Assembly: GCF_021556475.1 (NCBI RefSeq)
Contig: NZ_JAKGBZ010000015.1
Coordinates: forward strand, 1-64,000
DNA length: 64,000 bases
Reading direction: 5' to 3'
Source: Acidiphilium iwatense
Lineage (GTDB): Bacteria; Pseudomonadota; Alphaproteobacteria; Acetobacterales; Acetobacteraceae
In this document: in pieces, positions 34,805 through 44,354 of the stretch
How positions within the stretch are numbered: position 1 is the stretch's first letter
Layout of the letters: each line of letters opens with the position of its first letter
Notes under the pieces: generated by a model
Told to the model about the DNA's origin: nothing
What the model saw: the letters and a program-made list of their open reading frames with translations, nothing else
The model's database searches: none
Made by a program: the position numbers and the translations under genes

Positions 34805-35689
34805 TTACGCGTGACCACGCCACGGAACGGCGCGGCGCTCGAAAACCCGGATCAGCAGTTCCATCGCATAGCCGATGACGCCGATGACGATGATCCCGAC
34901 GATGACGATCGAAACCTGCAATGCCTGTCCGGCATATTGCACGAGCCACCCGAGCCCCTGATCCGCCGCGATCAGCTCGGCGGCGACCAGGCAGGTCCAG
35001 GCAACGCCGATACCGACGCGCATGGCGGTGAAAATCTCGGGCAAGGCGGAAGGCAGAATCACATAGCGAAAGATCTGGCTTTCCGAGGCGCCGAGCGTGC
35101 GCGCGACGGAAAGCCGCAACGACGGCGTGCCCCTGACGCCCGAGATCGTGCCGATGATGATGACCGGAACCGTGCCGATCAGAATCAGGAGAATCTTCGG
35201 CAGTTCGCCGATGCCGAACCAGACCACCAGAAGCGGAATATAGGCGAGCGGCGGCACCGGGCGAACGAATTGCAGGAACGGATCGATGATTCGAAAGATC
35301 AGATCGCTCCGCGCCATCAGCAGTCCGGTCGGCACGCCGAGCACGATCGCCCCGATAAAGCCGATCGCGATGCGCACCGAACTGATCCAGATGTCGTCGA
35401 GCAGAGAATGGCCGCCATAGCCCTGCACCAGCAGCAGCACGAGCGCGTGCCAGACCGCGACCGGCGACGGCAGGGCGACCGGTGGGAAAATATGCAGAAC
35501 CGAAACAAGTTCCCACAGGACAAGGGCCACGCACAACGCCGTCGCCGTCGCGAACCGGGACACGTGCCGCCACCGCAGGGGGAACTGCGCAACCGGCGGG
35601 GGGCGATCAGCTCCGAGTGCCGGAGCCGGAGCCTCGGGCAATGCGTCGGCCGGCGCCGTGTTTTCCTGAACGATTATCTCTTCCTGCAA
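34805..35689 (-). CDS. ABC transporter permease, TauC/SsuC type
   Basis: 294 residues, six or so membrane helices after a polar 55-residue N-terminal region. The BPD_transp_1 ATPase-contact loop is visible as ARTLGASESQIFRYVILPSALPEIF (about residues 188-212). The start is TTG at 35689, supported by GAGGAGG upstream and no nearby ATG. First gene of the three-gene importer operon; the order permease - binding protein - ATPase differs from E. coli tauABC. Confidence 0.87.
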   Translation of the reverse strand: MQEEIIVQENTAPADALPEAPAPALGADRPPPVAQFPLRWRHVSRFATATALCVALVLWELVSVLHIFPPVALPSPVAVWHALVLLLVQGYGGHSLLDDIWISSVRIAIGFIGAIVLGVPTGLLMARSDLIFRIIDPFLQFVRPVPPLAYIPLLVVWFGIGELPKILLILIGTVPVIIIGTISGVRGTPSLRLSVARTLGASESQIFRYVILPSALPEIFTAMRVGIGVAWTCLVAAELIAADQGLGWLVQYAGQALQVSIVIVGIIVIGVIGYAMELLIRVFERRAVPWRGHA

Positions 35690-35715
35690 CGCACCCTTCC
35701 TCCTCGTGTCCTGCT

Positions 35716-35742
35716 CCTGAAGTTCCCTGCATGAACTTCAGG
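35716..35742. promoter_or_regulatory. Inverted repeat upstream of the ABC operon
   Basis: CCTGAAGTT and AACTTCAGG form perfect 9-bp arms around 9 bases, 27 bases upstream of the permease start. There is no T-run after it in either direction, so an operator is more likely than a terminator. Confidence 0.35.
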
Positions 35743-35841
35743 GATAAGCAGGCCACTCATTTATCGATTCTCGTGCCGGGGTTTTTTCGGATTGTTCTAT
35801 TCTTCTGAAATCATCTCCCGAAACCCGGCCAAACGCTCATC

Positions 35842-37167
35842 CTACGCCGCGGCGCGCTGTTCGGCCGCAAGAACATCATGCAGAATATCGCGCATCTGAT
35901 CGATCTCGCCGCCATTAACCGTGAACGGCGGCGCGAGAATGATCGTATCTCCGGTGATCTTCACATGAAGCCCGGCATCGAACAAGCGCTTTTGCATCAT
36001 ATAGCCACCCGCGCCCGGCCCGGTGCCTGCCGCGAGATCGATCCCGGCGAGCATTCCATACCCACGGATATCGGTGACAGAAGGCAGATCGCGCAGCCCG
36101 GCGACCGTGTCGAGAAAATAGGCCGACATCTGCGCCGCCCGCTCGAACAGATTCTCTTCCTCGTAGATGTCGAGGGCCGCCAGCGCCGCGGCGCACGCGG
36201 CCGGATGCGCGGAAGCGGTATAGCCGTGCATGAACTCGATCGCGTTTTCCGGCGCCGCCGCCATGATCGTGTCCTGGATATTCTGCCGCACCGCGACCGC
36301 TCCCATCGGCAGCGCCCCGTTGGTGAGCGCCTTGGCCATGGTGATGATATCGGGCGTCACGCCGAAGCTCTGCGCGCCGAACGCCTTGCCGGTGCGGCCG
36401 AAGCCGCAGATGACTTCGTCGAAGACGAGCAGAATACCATGCCGGTCGCAGATCGCGCGCAGCCTCTGGAGATAGCCGCGCGGCGGCACCAGAACGCCGG
36501 TCGATCCGGCGATCGGCTCGACCACGCAGGCCGCGATGCTGTCGGCGCCATAGGTATCGACCATGCGCTGCAGATCGTCGGCAAGCTCGGCGCCCTGGGC
36601 GGGCTCGCCCAACACGAACCGATGTTCCGGCAGCCCGGTGTGGCGCATATGGACGATGCCCGGCAGCCCCGTGCCGAAGCCGAGACGGTTGCGCACCATG
36701 CCCGCGAGCGACAGGCCACCGAAGTTCATGCCGTGATACGCGCGCTCCCGCGAGACGAACATCTTGCGGTCGCCGTCGCCCCGCGCCGCGTGGTAGGCAA
36801 GACAGATCTTCATCGCGGTATCGACCGATTCCGACCCCGAATTGACGAAGAAGATCCGGTCGATCCCCGGCGGCAGCATCGCGGCAAGCCGGTCGGCCAG
36901 CCGGAACGAGGGCTCATGGCCGCGGGTGAAGCTCGAAATGTAATCGAGTTCGATCATCTGCCGATGCACCGCGTCGGCGATGCGCTTGCGCCCGTGGCCG
37001 GCGGGGGTGGTGAACAGGCCGGAGCTGCCGTCGAGAATCTTCCGCCCGTCCGCGCCGGTCAGCCAGATTCCTTCGGCGCCGTAGACCATTTTCGGGTCGG
37101 CCTTGAAGTCGCGATTGTTGGTAAACGGCATCCAATGATGCTGGAGCGACAGGTCGGAGCTTGACAT
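35842..37167 (-). CDS. Omega-amino acid (beta-alanine/taurine):pyruvate aminotransferase
   Basis: 441 residues, class III PLP aminotransferase. The start at 37167 is chosen because GAGGGA lies upstream and the family begins with HHWMPFTNNRDFKADP, here residues 10-25; the frame is open 21 codons further. Motifs: FFVNSGSESVDTAMK (PLP phosphate site), LVFDEVICGFGRTGKAF, and the PLP lysine in IITMAKALTNGALPMG (about residue 270). The N-terminal motif matches beta-alanine:pyruvate aminotransferases. Such enzymes can accept taurine, giving sulfoacetaldehyde for Xsc, and would make alanine for Ald. Beta-alanine is the safer call. Confidence 0.85.
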   Translation of the reverse strand: MSSSDLSLQHHWMPFTNNRDFKADPKMVYGAEGIWLTGADGRKILDGSSGLFTTPAGHGRKRIADAVHRQMIELDYISSFTRGHEPSFRLADRLAAMLPPGIDRIFFVNSGSESVDTAMKICLAYHAARGDGDRKMFVSRERAYHGMNFGGLSLAGMVRNRLGFGTGLPGIVHMRHTGLPEHRFVLGEPAQGAELADDLQRMVDTYGADSIAACVVEPIAGSTGVLVPPRGYLQRLRAICDRHGILLVFDEVICGFGRTGKAFGAQSFGVTPDIITMAKALTNGALPMGAVAVRQNIQDTIMAAAPENAIEFMHGYTASAHPAACAAALAALDIYEEENLFERAAQMSAYFLDTVAGLRDLPSVTDIRGYGMLAGIDLAAGTGPGAGGYMMQKRLFDAGLHVKITGDTIILAPPFTVNGGEIDQMRDILHDVLAAEQRAAA

Positions 37168-37303
37168 CTCATGATCCCTCAGCCGGTGAACCGGAGAGCG
37201 ATGTCTCCGGTTTCGTTCAGATGAAATCATTGTTTATCGGCGGGATGTCCGGCCAGACAATCACAAATCATGGTGCCAGTTTGTCGCTGGCCTCAACCTA
37301 TCC

Positions 37304-38899
37304 TCAGCCCATCTTGGTGATCGCCCATTTGACCTGTTGCGGTCCGTCTGGCTGGCCGGTGAGCACGATCTGTTCGGCGCGGCGCGGTTCGGTGCCGCCG
37401 AAATAGATGCTCTCCTCCACGCTGAGCACCGCACCGCCGGCACGCAGCCGCCATCCCTGGCCGGAGGGCAGGCGCAGCAGCGCGGCCTCGCCGTCCTGCT
37501 GCAGGCTGGCGGTGACGTTGGGGTGCAGATGGAAACGCAGCGTGAAGGGCTGCGGTTCGTCAGCCTCGATACTGTCCTCGCCGCGCAAATCCTCGCCGCT
37601 TTCGGCGAGGTACAGGCGGCGGCGATGGACCGCGCCAAACAGTTTCTTCCAGCCGTCGTGGCTGGCTTCCAGCCAGTGTGCGCCATTGGCCTCCTGGCGC
37701 TGCAGCTCGACCGCGACCGGCCGGCGGCCGAGGCCGTCAGGCCTGATCTCGGCCGAGGAAACATCGGCGATCACCATGGTCGAGTGGGCAGCGGTGGCGC
37801 GCAGCGCGTCGCGCCAATCGGTGGCGGAAGCCGGCGCCGCACCGCAATTGACGATCAGCCGTTCCCGCCCGGCGGAAAACTCGAAGGACAGCGTGCCGGC
37901 ATGGGCGTTGCGGTCGAGCCCGGCGGCGGGCGGCGGGCCGGCATCGACGATCGCGACGCTTTTGCCGGCGGCCAGCCGGTGAAAACCGGGATAGGCGAGC
38001 GACGCGGTGCTGCGCCCGGTCCGTCCCGCCTGGCTCAGCACGAGGTCGATCAGATTGGGCCAGTCCTCGCGCGTGCCGTTGAACAGCGCGAGCCCGCCAT
38101 CGCCATGGCGCAGCGCGCGCAGCGCGACCGCCATGCGCTCGATCGCCCCCGGCAGCTGCGCAGGCTGTTCGGCGCGCGCGACCTGAAGCAGCGCGCGGAT
38201 TTCGGTCAGATCCTGCAAGGCGGCGAGATGCGCCGCCGGGCTGCGCTCGACATGCGCGCCGTCCGGCAGGATCTGGCGCTCGATCTCGGGCGCCAGAAAG
38301 CGCAGCGCGCGCGGCAGGAACGCCGCGTGTTCGGGTAGCGCGACCGAGGCGGCGATCAATCCCTTGATCGCGGTAAACGCCCTGCCGTCGCGCACCTCGG
38401 CGGGCAGCGAAGCGGCAAGAAGGCGCGCATCGGCGACCAGTTTCGCCATCAGCATCTGACGGAAATCGTCATCGGCGGAAGCGGCGAAGAAATCGTAATG
38501 GCCGAGCCACGCGGCGAGCCGCGCGCCGGTCACCGGCGGGCTGGCGGCCAGGGACGGCAGCGCCTCGGTATCGATCCAGTCTTCGATCAGCGCCCGCGCC
38601 CGGCTCCGCGCGGCATCGGTGCCCAGGGCCCGCAAATCGCGCAGCCAGGAAAATTCGTGGATATGAGCGAGCATCGGCGCCGACGCGTCGCCGGAGGTGA
38701 ACCCGCCCGGCCGCAGCGGCCTGACCACGCCGAGATATTCGATCTCGCCCTTGATGATTCGCGCGCCACGCGCCGGCTCGCCGGGCCAGGGGTCGCGCAC
38801 CGGCAGCGAGGGCGCATCCGGCACGCTGGCGCCGCGCAGGGAAGCGAGTTTCGCCATCCATTGCCGCGCGCCGCGCATTACCGGGCCGCGCTCGGTCAC
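37304..38899 (-). CDS. Heparinase II/III family protein
   Basis: 531 residues. The N-terminal half is an all-helical alginate-lyase-like toroid ([14 protein letters not shown] near residue 78, [13 protein letters not shown] near residue 126), and the C-terminal half the beta-sandwich heparinase II/III domain ([20 protein letters not shown] near residue 350, [16 protein letters not shown] near residue 372). A polysaccharide lyase role is expected for the fold. Alphaproteobacteria commonly carry it in a housekeeping setting, so cell-envelope turnover is more likely than plant or animal glycan use. It overlaps rpe by 4 bases. Confidence 0.82.
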   Translation of the reverse strand: MTERGPVMRGARQWMAKLASLRGASVPDAPSLPVRDPWPGEPARGARIIKGEIEYLGVVRPLRPGGFTSGDASAPMLAHIHEFSWLRDLRALGTDAARSRARALIEDWIDTEALPSLAASPPVTGARLAAWLGHYDFFAASADDDFRQMLMAKLVADARLLAASLPAEVRDGRAFTAIKGLIAASVALPEHAAFLPRALRFLAPEIERQILPDGAHVERSPAAHLAALQDLTEIRALLQVARAEQPAQLPGAIERMAVALRALRHGDGGLALFNGTREDWPNLIDLVLSQAGRTGRSTASLAYPGFHRLAAGKSVAIVDAGPPPAAGLDRNAHAGTLSFEFSAGRERLIVNCGAAPASATDWRDALRATAAHSTMVIADVSSAEIRPDGLGRRPVAVELQRQEANGAHWLEASHDGWKKLFGAVHRRRLYLAESGEDLRGEDSIEADEPQPFTLRFHLHPNVTASLQQDGEAALLRLPSGQGWRLRAGGAVLSVEESIYFGGTEPRRAEQIVLTGQPDGPQQVKWAITKMG

Positions 38900-39567
38900 G
38901 ATCCCGGCTTCAGCGCCGCGATCGCCACGGCGTAATCCGGCTTGCCGAAAATCGAGCTGCCGGCGATCAGCACGTCCGCCCCGGCTTCGATCGCCGCCGG
39001 CGCGGTCGCCTTGTCGATCCCGCCATCGACCTCGATGCGAATCTCCCGCCCGCTCGCCGTCGCCATGCGGCGCAGTTCGGCGATTTTCGGCAACTGGCTG
39101 TCGAGAAAGCGCTGGCCGCCGAATCCCGGATTGACCGTCATGACATTGATGATGTCGACCAGATCGAGCACATGCGCGACCGCATCCGCCGGGGTCGCCG
39201 GGTTGAGCGCAACCCCGGCCCGCTTGCCCAGCCCGCGAATCGTCTGCAGCGAACGGTGCAGATGCGGCCCGGCCTCGGCATGGACGGTGATGTGATCCGC
39301 TCCGGCCTCCGCGAACTCGGCGAGATACGGGTCGGCCGGCGCGATCATCAGATGCACGTCGAACGGCAGATTGCTCCGCTTGCGCAGCGCCCTCAGAACC
39401 AGCGCGCCGAAGCTGATATTCGGCACGAAATGCCCGTCCATCACGTCGAGATGCAGCCAGTCCGCGCCGGATCGTTCCACCGCGGCGACCTCGTCGGCAA
39501 GCCGGCCGAAATCGGCGGCGAGCAGGCTGGGTGCGATGACAAGCGGCGATCCGGGCGTTGCTTTCAT
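38896..39567 (-). CDS. rpe: Ribulose-phosphate 3-epimerase
   Basis: 223 residues from ATG 39567 (a TTG 18 bases upstream is also open). A TIM barrel with Rpe signatures: [13 protein letters not shown] at the start, [16 protein letters not shown] (about residues 40-55; metal histidine and catalytic aspartate), [12 protein letters not shown] (about residue 147) and EVDGGI (about residue 180). It interconverts ribulose 5-phosphate and xylulose 5-phosphate in the pentose phosphate pathway. Confidence 0.95.
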   Translation of the reverse strand: MKATPGSPLVIAPSLLAADFGRLADEVAAVERSGADWLHLDVMDGHFVPNISFGALVLRALRKRSNLPFDVHLMIAPADPYLAEFAEAGADHITVHAEAGPHLHRSLQTIRGLGKRAGVALNPATPADAVAHVLDLVDIINVMTVNPGFGGQRFLDSQLPKIAELRRMATASGREIRIEVDGGIDKATAPAAIEAGADVLIAGSSIFGKPDYAVAIAALKPGS

Positions 39568-39637
39568 CCTTCCACGTTTAGCCAACAGCGCCGCGACTTC
39601 ACAAGCGCCGCGCGAAGGCCAGGCGCCCGATCGGCCA

Positions 39638-40162
39638 TCATTCGGTGGGAAACGGGTCCGCCGGCGCCAGGGATTTGATCAGCTCGAACATCCGCTTGCG
39701 CACCGTCGGCTCGCTGATCCGGTAATAGGCGCGCACCAGTTCGAGGGTTTCGCGCTTGGTCAACTGATCGTCGAGCCCGACGCCGAACGGCTCCTGCGCC
39801 TCGGCAAAACCATGGCTGCGCCCACGCGGGCCGGACATCGGCGTTTCGTTCATCCCTTCGGGCATGTCGTCGAAGAAGAAGCTGATCGGCACGTCCAGCA
39901 CCCGCGAAATGTCGAACAGGCGCGAGGCTCCCACCCGGTTCACCCCGCGCTCGTATTTCTGCACCTGCTGAAACGTCAGCCCCAGCGCGTCGCCCAGTTT
40001 CTCCTGCGACATCCCGAGCAGAGTGCGGCGCAGCCGGATGCGCGAGCCAACATGAACATCGATCGGGCTCGGCCTGCCGTCCCGATCCGTGCGATCCATC
40101 ATCTCATTTGCGATCATCGACGCCTCCGGCGCTCCGGCGGATCGTTCGTCACCGCCCGACAC
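39638..40162 (-). CDS. XRE-family transcriptional regulator
   Basis: 174 codons from a GTG at 40162; ATG at 40117 or 40105 could be the true start. The Cro/C1 HTH is clear ([20 protein letters not shown] then [20 protein letters not shown], about residues 40-80), followed by [19 protein letters not shown]. Alphaproteobacterial genomes have several close copies of this regulator type. It is preceded by an unusually AT-rich region (40235-40430). Confidence 0.85.
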   Translation of the reverse strand: MSGGDERSAGAPEASMIANEMMDRTDRDGRPSPIDVHVGSRIRLRRTLLGMSQEKLGDALGLTFQQVQKYERGVNRVGASRLFDISRVLDVPISFFFDDMPEGMNETPMSGPRGRSHGFAEAQEPFGVGLDDQLTKRETLELVRAYYRISEPTVRKRMFELIKSLAPADPFPTE

Positions 40163-40234
40163 ATTGGTTTCCAGAACGATTCAGCAACGACCCCCCGGCT
40201 CCCCCGCGCCTGGGGTCAACATCTCCTGAAAATC

Positions 40235-40430
40235 GGCGAGACAATTCATCACATTCATTTGGTGTCATATGTCATAATTCTGTCATCAAACACAATGATA
40301 CTGTCGAAAAACAAAATTATCATTTCATAATCTTTCTACCGCAGATATTTGGTATAGCACTCATCTTACCACCAGCGATAGCAAAATTTTAAATTTTCTA
40401 CAAGAGTGAACAATTTTTAAGACGAGCTGC
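40235..40430. other. AT-rich intergenic region with inverted repeat
   Basis: This 196-base gap is strikingly AT-rich for this genome. It holds three TGTCAT copies (40263-40285) and an inverted repeat AATGATA-N17-TATCATT (40294-40324). It lies upstream of the XRE gene and downstream of lnt. Promoters and an operator for the XRE regulator are plausible; I see no gene. Confidence 0.5.
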
Positions 40431-41972
40431 TTAGCGCCTTTCAGTGCGCAACGTGACCGAGACGATCAAAAAAATCAGCCCCAAAACAACGCAATAGAGG
40501 CTGAGAATCCCGGCCATCGTCAGCCCGAACCGCCCATAAGGGGTTACCGGCAATGCAACCGGAAGTCTATGCGCCAAAACCCCGCGCCGATCGAGTCCTA
40601 ATTTCGCCACGACCCGCCCGTGCGGCCCGATCACCGCCGAAATGCCGGAATTGGTGTCGATCACCAGCGGCAGCCCCTCCTCCACCGCGCGCAGCCGCGT
40701 GGTCGCGAAATCCTGGCGCGGGCCGGTGGTGTCGCCGAACCAGGCATTGTCGCTGATGTTCAGCAGCCACGCCGGCCGGTCGCTTTTATCGACGATTTCG
40801 CCGGAAAAGATCGATTCGTAGCAGATCAGCGGCCCGACCGGCGGAATCCCCTTCACATGGAGCGTCCGCGGCCCCGGACCGGGCGAAAAACCGCCGCCCG
40901 GCGTGATCTTGAGCGGGATCCATTTCGGCGTGTACTCGCCGAACGGCACCAGCTTCCATTTGTCGTACCACGCCGCCGCCGGCCCCGCGCCCTCGACCGC
41001 GACCAGAGAATTGCGCGGCCGCCCATCGCGCGCATAGCGGAACGACCCCGCCAGCACCGGGGTATTGCCGGCGACACTCGCGATCGCGCCGCGCGCCGAT
41101 GCATCGGTCTGCAGCAAGGCCGGGCTCGCGGTCTCCGGCCAGACCACCACTTTCGGTCCTGCCCCGGCGGCCTGCAGCGCCTGCTGCGTCATCGCGAGAT
41201 CGCGGTGCCAGCGCGCGATCAGTGCCGGTCGCGTGAAACTGCCCGGCACCGCGAAATCCGGCTGGATCATCGCGACGGTCAGATTGTGGTCCGGCGCCGG
41301 GCCGGCATCGGTGCGCCACACGCCGAATCCCGCCCAGACCGCCAGCACGGCACCCGCCGCCGCCCAACCGCGCGGGCCGAGCAGTGGCAGCCCGGCAACG
41401 ATCGCGGTCAGCAAGGTCAGCAGATAAATGCCGCCGACCGAAGCCGGCTGCATCATCACCACACCCGCGATGCCCGGCAGCGCCCAATCCGCGCCCCAGT
41501 AATTCCACGGAAACCCGGTGAACAGGAATTGCTGCGCCAGATTCGCCATCGCCAGCGCGCCGGCGAACAGGAAAATCATCGCAAGGCGGGACAAGGCCGT
41601 CACCGGCCTGATCCAGTAGCTCGCGGCCGCGGGCAGCATCATGTAGCACGCCACCGCCGCCGCGAGCCCCGGCGCGGCGAACGGCACCGCCCACCAGAAT
41701 TGCCGTGCCATGATCAGCATCGGCTCGGTCACCCAGAACAGCCCGAGCAGGTTGAAGCCGAACCCGAAACACCAGCCGAGCCAGATCGCCCGCCGCCAGC
41801 CCCCCGCGCGCGCCAGCAGGCGCAGCAGGCCCGGCACCACGATCCACAGCAGCGGCAGCAGAAAGAACGGCGGCAGCGCCAAAGCGGCGAGCAGTCCGAG
41901 GCCGAAGGCGCGCCACGGGCCGGATTTGAGCGGGGCCGGGACGCGCGCGGCCCACCGTTCCAGCAGGGTCAT
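40431..41972 (-). CDS. lnt: Apolipoprotein N-acyltransferase
   Basis: 513 residues from ATG 41972, which directly follows mtnC (11-base gap); the longer open frame would overlap mtnC fully. Membrane helices fill the first 220 residues, then a nitrilase-like periplasmic domain carries the catalytic triad E280 (VVWPETASP), K338 (YDKWKLVPFGEYTP) and C384 (PLICYESIF), and a last helix anchors the C-terminus. It adds the N-acyl chain to lipoprotein cysteines in the inner membrane. Confidence 0.94.
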   Translation of the reverse strand: MTLLERWAARVPAPLKSGPWRAFGLGLLAALALPPFFLLPLLWIVVPGLLRLLARAGGWRRAIWLGWCFGFGFNLLGLFWVTEPMLIMARQFWWAVPFAAPGLAAAVACYMMLPAAASYWIRPVTALSRLAMIFLFAGALAMANLAQQFLFTGFPWNYWGADWALPGIAGVVMMQPASVGGIYLLTLLTAIVAGLPLLGPRGWAAAGAVLAVWAGFGVWRTDAGPAPDHNLTVAMIQPDFAVPGSFTRPALIARWHRDLAMTQQALQAAGAGPKVVVWPETASPALLQTDASARGAIASVAGNTPVLAGSFRYARDGRPRNSLVAVEGAGPAAAWYDKWKLVPFGEYTPKWIPLKITPGGGFSPGPGPRTLHVKGIPPVGPLICYESIFSGEIVDKSDRPAWLLNISDNAWFGDTTGPRQDFATTRLRAVEEGLPLVIDTNSGISAVIGPHGRVVAKLGLDRRGVLAHRLPVALPVTPYGRFGLTMAGILSLYCVVLGLIFLIVSVTLRTERR

Positions 41973-41983
41973 CGAGAACTCCG

Positions 41984-42691
41984 TTATGAGGGCTGAGGCA
42001 GGCCAAACCGCGCCGCGACCGACGCGAGATCGGGCGCGTGAGGATGCGCCGCCGAAGGCGCGGTGCCGTCTTCCGCCCGTACGAGCTGGCAGACCATGAG
42101 CCCGGCCTTGGCGGCGGCGGCAAGCTCCGCCTCGGCATCCGACAGGAACAGAATCGCCGCCGGCTGCCGTCCCAGCGCACGCGCGATCGCGGCATAGCTC
42201 GCCGCCTCGCGCTTGCCGCCGATCCGCGTGTCGAAAAACCCGACGAACAGCGGCGTCAGATCGCCCGCTTCGGTATGGCCGAACAGCAGGCGCTGCGCCT
42301 CCTCCGAGCCGGAGGAATAGACCGCGAGCGCCAGCCCCGCCGCGTGCCACGCAAGCAGCACCGGCGCGACCTCGGGATAGAACCGGCCGCTCAGCGCGCC
42401 GGCGGCGAAACCCTCCGCCCAGATCCGCCCCTGGATCAGCTTCAGCGGCCCGACCTTGGCGTCCCGGTCCATCAGCGCGTGCAGCGTCTGCACCGGCTGC
42501 GCGCCGGGCGTCATGTCGTCGAGTTCCGCCAGCGCCGCCGCGATGTCGGGCTCGCCGCTATGGGAAGCGATGAACGCGCCCAGCCTTGCTCGCGCATAGG
42601 GAAACAGCACGTCATGGACGAAGCTGATCGGCGACACCGTGCCCTCGATATCGAGCAGCACCACGGATGGCGGCACGGTCTCGCCGGACAT
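41984..42691 (-). CDS. mtnC: Acireductone synthase (enolase-phosphatase E1)
   Basis: 235 residues from ATG 42691. A HAD-superfamily fold with motif I VVLLDIEGTVSPISFVHDVL (residues 9-28), motif II YSSGSEEAQ (about residue 130) and the acidic motif III region FLSDAEAE. It converts diketo-methylthiopentyl phosphate to acireductone in methionine salvage. It sits 7 bases after mtnD in an mtnB-mtnD-mtnC operon. Confidence 0.93.
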   Translation of the reverse strand: MSGETVPPSVVLLDIEGTVSPISFVHDVLFPYARARLGAFIASHSGEPDIAAALAELDDMTPGAQPVQTLHALMDRDAKVGPLKLIQGRIWAEGFAAGALSGRFYPEVAPVLLAWHAAGLALAVYSSGSEEAQRLLFGHTEAGDLTPLFVGFFDTRIGGKREAASYAAIARALGRQPAAILFLSDAEAELAAAAKAGLMVCQLVRAEDGTAPSAAHPHAPDLASVAARFGLPQPS

Positions 42692-42698
42692 GATCGGT

Positions 42699-43238
42699 TC
42701 AGGCGACCGGAAATTGCGCGCTGATCGCATCCCCGGTGAAATGCGCGACCCAGCCGGACTGATCGGTGAAGACCCGCAGTGCGATGAAATCCGGCTTCGC
42801 CCCCGCATCGAACCAGTGGCGGATATTCGCCGGCACCGAAATCAGATCGCCCTGCGTGCACAGCGCGTCATAGACCCGTCCGCTGGTATGCAGCACGAAA
42901 TGCCCCGATCCGCGCACGAAAAACCGAATTTCGTCCTCGGTGTGGATGTGCTCGTTCAGGAATTTCTCGCGCAGCGCCCCGGCCTGCGGATGATCCGGCG
43001 TCATCTTGATCACGTCCGCCGAACCCGCCCCGGTCTCGCCCATCAGCCGGTCGAGATAAGGCTGGTAGGCCGCCAGAATCGCCTCCGGCTCGGCATCGTC
43101 ATCGAGCGTCACCGGGCTGTCCCAGCGCTCGAACCGCACGCCGATCGCGCCGAGTTCGCGCGCGATCGCGGCTGGATCCCCGGTATCGAGCATCGGCGCG
43201 CCTGGCGCGTTCTCGTCGAAAATTCTCAGGCCGCTCAT
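42699..43238 (-). CDS. mtnD: Acireductone dioxygenase
   Basis: 179 residues, a cupin with the metal ligands H97, H99, E103 and H141 (EHIHTEDEIRFF and RHWFD), matching the family. Depending on bound Fe or Ni it yields the methionine precursor keto acid or the off-pathway CO-releasing products. The start overlaps the stop of mtnB (ATGA). Confidence 0.95.
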   Translation of the reverse strand: MSGLRIFDENAPGAPMLDTGDPAAIARELGAIGVRFERWDSPVTLDDDAEPEAILAAYQPYLDRLMGETGAGSADVIKMTPDHPQAGALREKFLNEHIHTEDEIRFFVRGSGHFVLHTSGRVYDALCTQGDLISVPANIRHWFDAGAKPDFIALRVFTDQSGWVAHFTGDAISAQFPVA

Positions 43239-43831
43239 CGTATCCGCCTCCGTTCGAGTTCGCAGCGGAGCAGGAATTCCAGCGCCTCCAGGCGCCAGAA
43301 GCAGCGCTCCACGTCCGGCCCCCAGGCATACACGCCATGGCCGCGCAGAATATAGCCGATCGGCTCCGCATCAAGCGCCGGCGCGATCACATCGGCGAGC
43401 CGCGCCATGTCCTGATCGTTGTCGAAAACCGGCAGCGCGACCCGCGTGTCATGGGTGACGATGCCGCGAAACGCCTTCAGGATCTCGTAGCCTTCCAGCA
43501 CCAGCGCATCGCCCGGCACCGCCATCGACAGCACCGTCGCGGCAACCGAATGCCCGTGCAGCACCGCGCCGGTTTCGGGAAACCGCGCATAGAGCTGGCA
43601 ATGCAGCTTCGTCTCCGCGCTCGGCTTGTCGCCCGCGCGAAGCGCCACGCCGTCCAGCCCGACTTCGATGATATCCGCCTCGGTCAGCCTGCCCTTGTGA
43701 ACTCCGCTGCGGGTGATCGCGATGGCGGTATCGCCGAGCCTCGCGGAAAGATTGCCGGACGATCCGGGCACCCAGCCCAGCCGGTCCATCCGCGCGCCGA
43801 CCGCGACAAGATCGCGCGCGGCCTCCGCCAT
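43235..43831 (-). CDS. mtnB: Methylthioribulose-1-phosphate dehydratase
   Basis: 198 residues from ATG 43831; the longer open frame would run into tatA. A class II aldolase/adducin fold with GSSGNLSARL near residue 23, ITRSGVHKGRL near residue 40, the zinc histidines in AVLHGHSVAATVL near residue 87, and RGHGVYAWG near residue 164. It dehydrates methylthioribulose 1-phosphate. Start of the mtnB-D-C operon, 22 bases after the second tatA. Confidence 0.93.
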   Translation of the reverse strand: MAEAARDLVAVGARMDRLGWVPGSSGNLSARLGDTAIAITRSGVHKGRLTEADIIEVGLDGVALRAGDKPSAETKLHCQLYARFPETGAVLHGHSVAATVLSMAVPGDALVLEGYEILKAFRGIVTHDTRVALPVFDNDQDMARLADVIAPALDAEPIGYILRGHGVYAWGPDVERCFWRLEALEFLLRCELERRRIR

Positions 43832-43853
43832 CGCCTCGTGCCGCCCGCGCGGC

Positions 43854-44120
43854 TCAGGATCGCGGAGAATCGTCGGTGCGCACCGTCTCGGGCGCGCTTT
43901 TCGCGGCATCGGGCGGTATTGTGCCCTCGGCAACCCGATTCTGCACCTGCGGCGGTGCTGCCGGTTGCGCCGGCTTGGCCGAATCGTCGCCCAGATTCTG
44001 CTTGAACGCCTTGATGCCCTTGCCGAGCTCGCCCATCAGATTGCCGACGCGCGAGCCGCCGAACAGCAGCGCCACCACCAGGATGACGATGAGCCAATGA
44101 ACCGGCGAATCGAAACCCAC
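43854..44120 (-). CDS. tatA: Twin-arginine translocase subunit TatA/E, copy 1
   Basis: 88 residues: an N-terminal membrane helix (HWLIVILVVALLFGG) with the conserved FG hinge, then the amphipathic helix VGNLMGELGKGIKAFKQNL and a Pro/Ala-rich acidic tail. It forms or supports the Tat protein-conducting pore. It follows the other tatA by 3 bases; no tatB or tatC is in the window. Confidence 0.88.
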   Translation of the reverse strand: MGFDSPVHWLIVILVVALLFGGSRVGNLMGELGKGIKAFKQNLGDDSAKPAQPAAPPQVQNRVAEGTIPPDAAKSAPETVRTDDSPRS

Positions 44121-44123
44121 GGC

Positions 44124-44354
44124 TCAGCCCCGGTTCCGCTCGGTCGTCGTTGTCGAGCCGGCCTGCGCCGCCGGCGCCTGCACGTGCTGTTCCAGCATCG
44201 ACGCATCCTTGGGCTGATCGTCGGCAAGGTTGTTCCTGAACGATTTCATCCCCTTGCCGAGTTCGCCCATCAGATTGCCGACGCGCCCGGTGCCGAACAG
44301 GATCAGCACGACCGCGAGCACGATCAGCCAATGCCAGATGCTCAAACCACCCAT
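44124..44354 (-). CDS. tatA: Twin-arginine translocase subunit TatA/E, copy 2
   Basis: 76 residues: IWHWLIVLAVVLILFGTG, FG hinge, amphipathic VGNLMGELGKGMKSFRNNL, then a short polar tail. The amphipathic helix is nearly identical to copy 1 while the tails differ. First gene of the tatA-tatA-mtnBDC run. Its upstream gap (44355-44589) shows no gene or known riboswitch that I can recognise. Confidence 0.88.
   Translation of the reverse strand: MGGLSIWHWLIVLAVVLILFGTGRVGNLMGELGKGMKSFRNNLADDQPKDASMLEQHVQAPAAQAGSTTTTERNRG

Noticed and set aside
41973-42350. Longer start for Lnt giving 639 residues
   Set aside because: The extension lies wholly inside mtnC in another frame and lacks hydrophobic character; the ATG at 41972 gives the normal family length.
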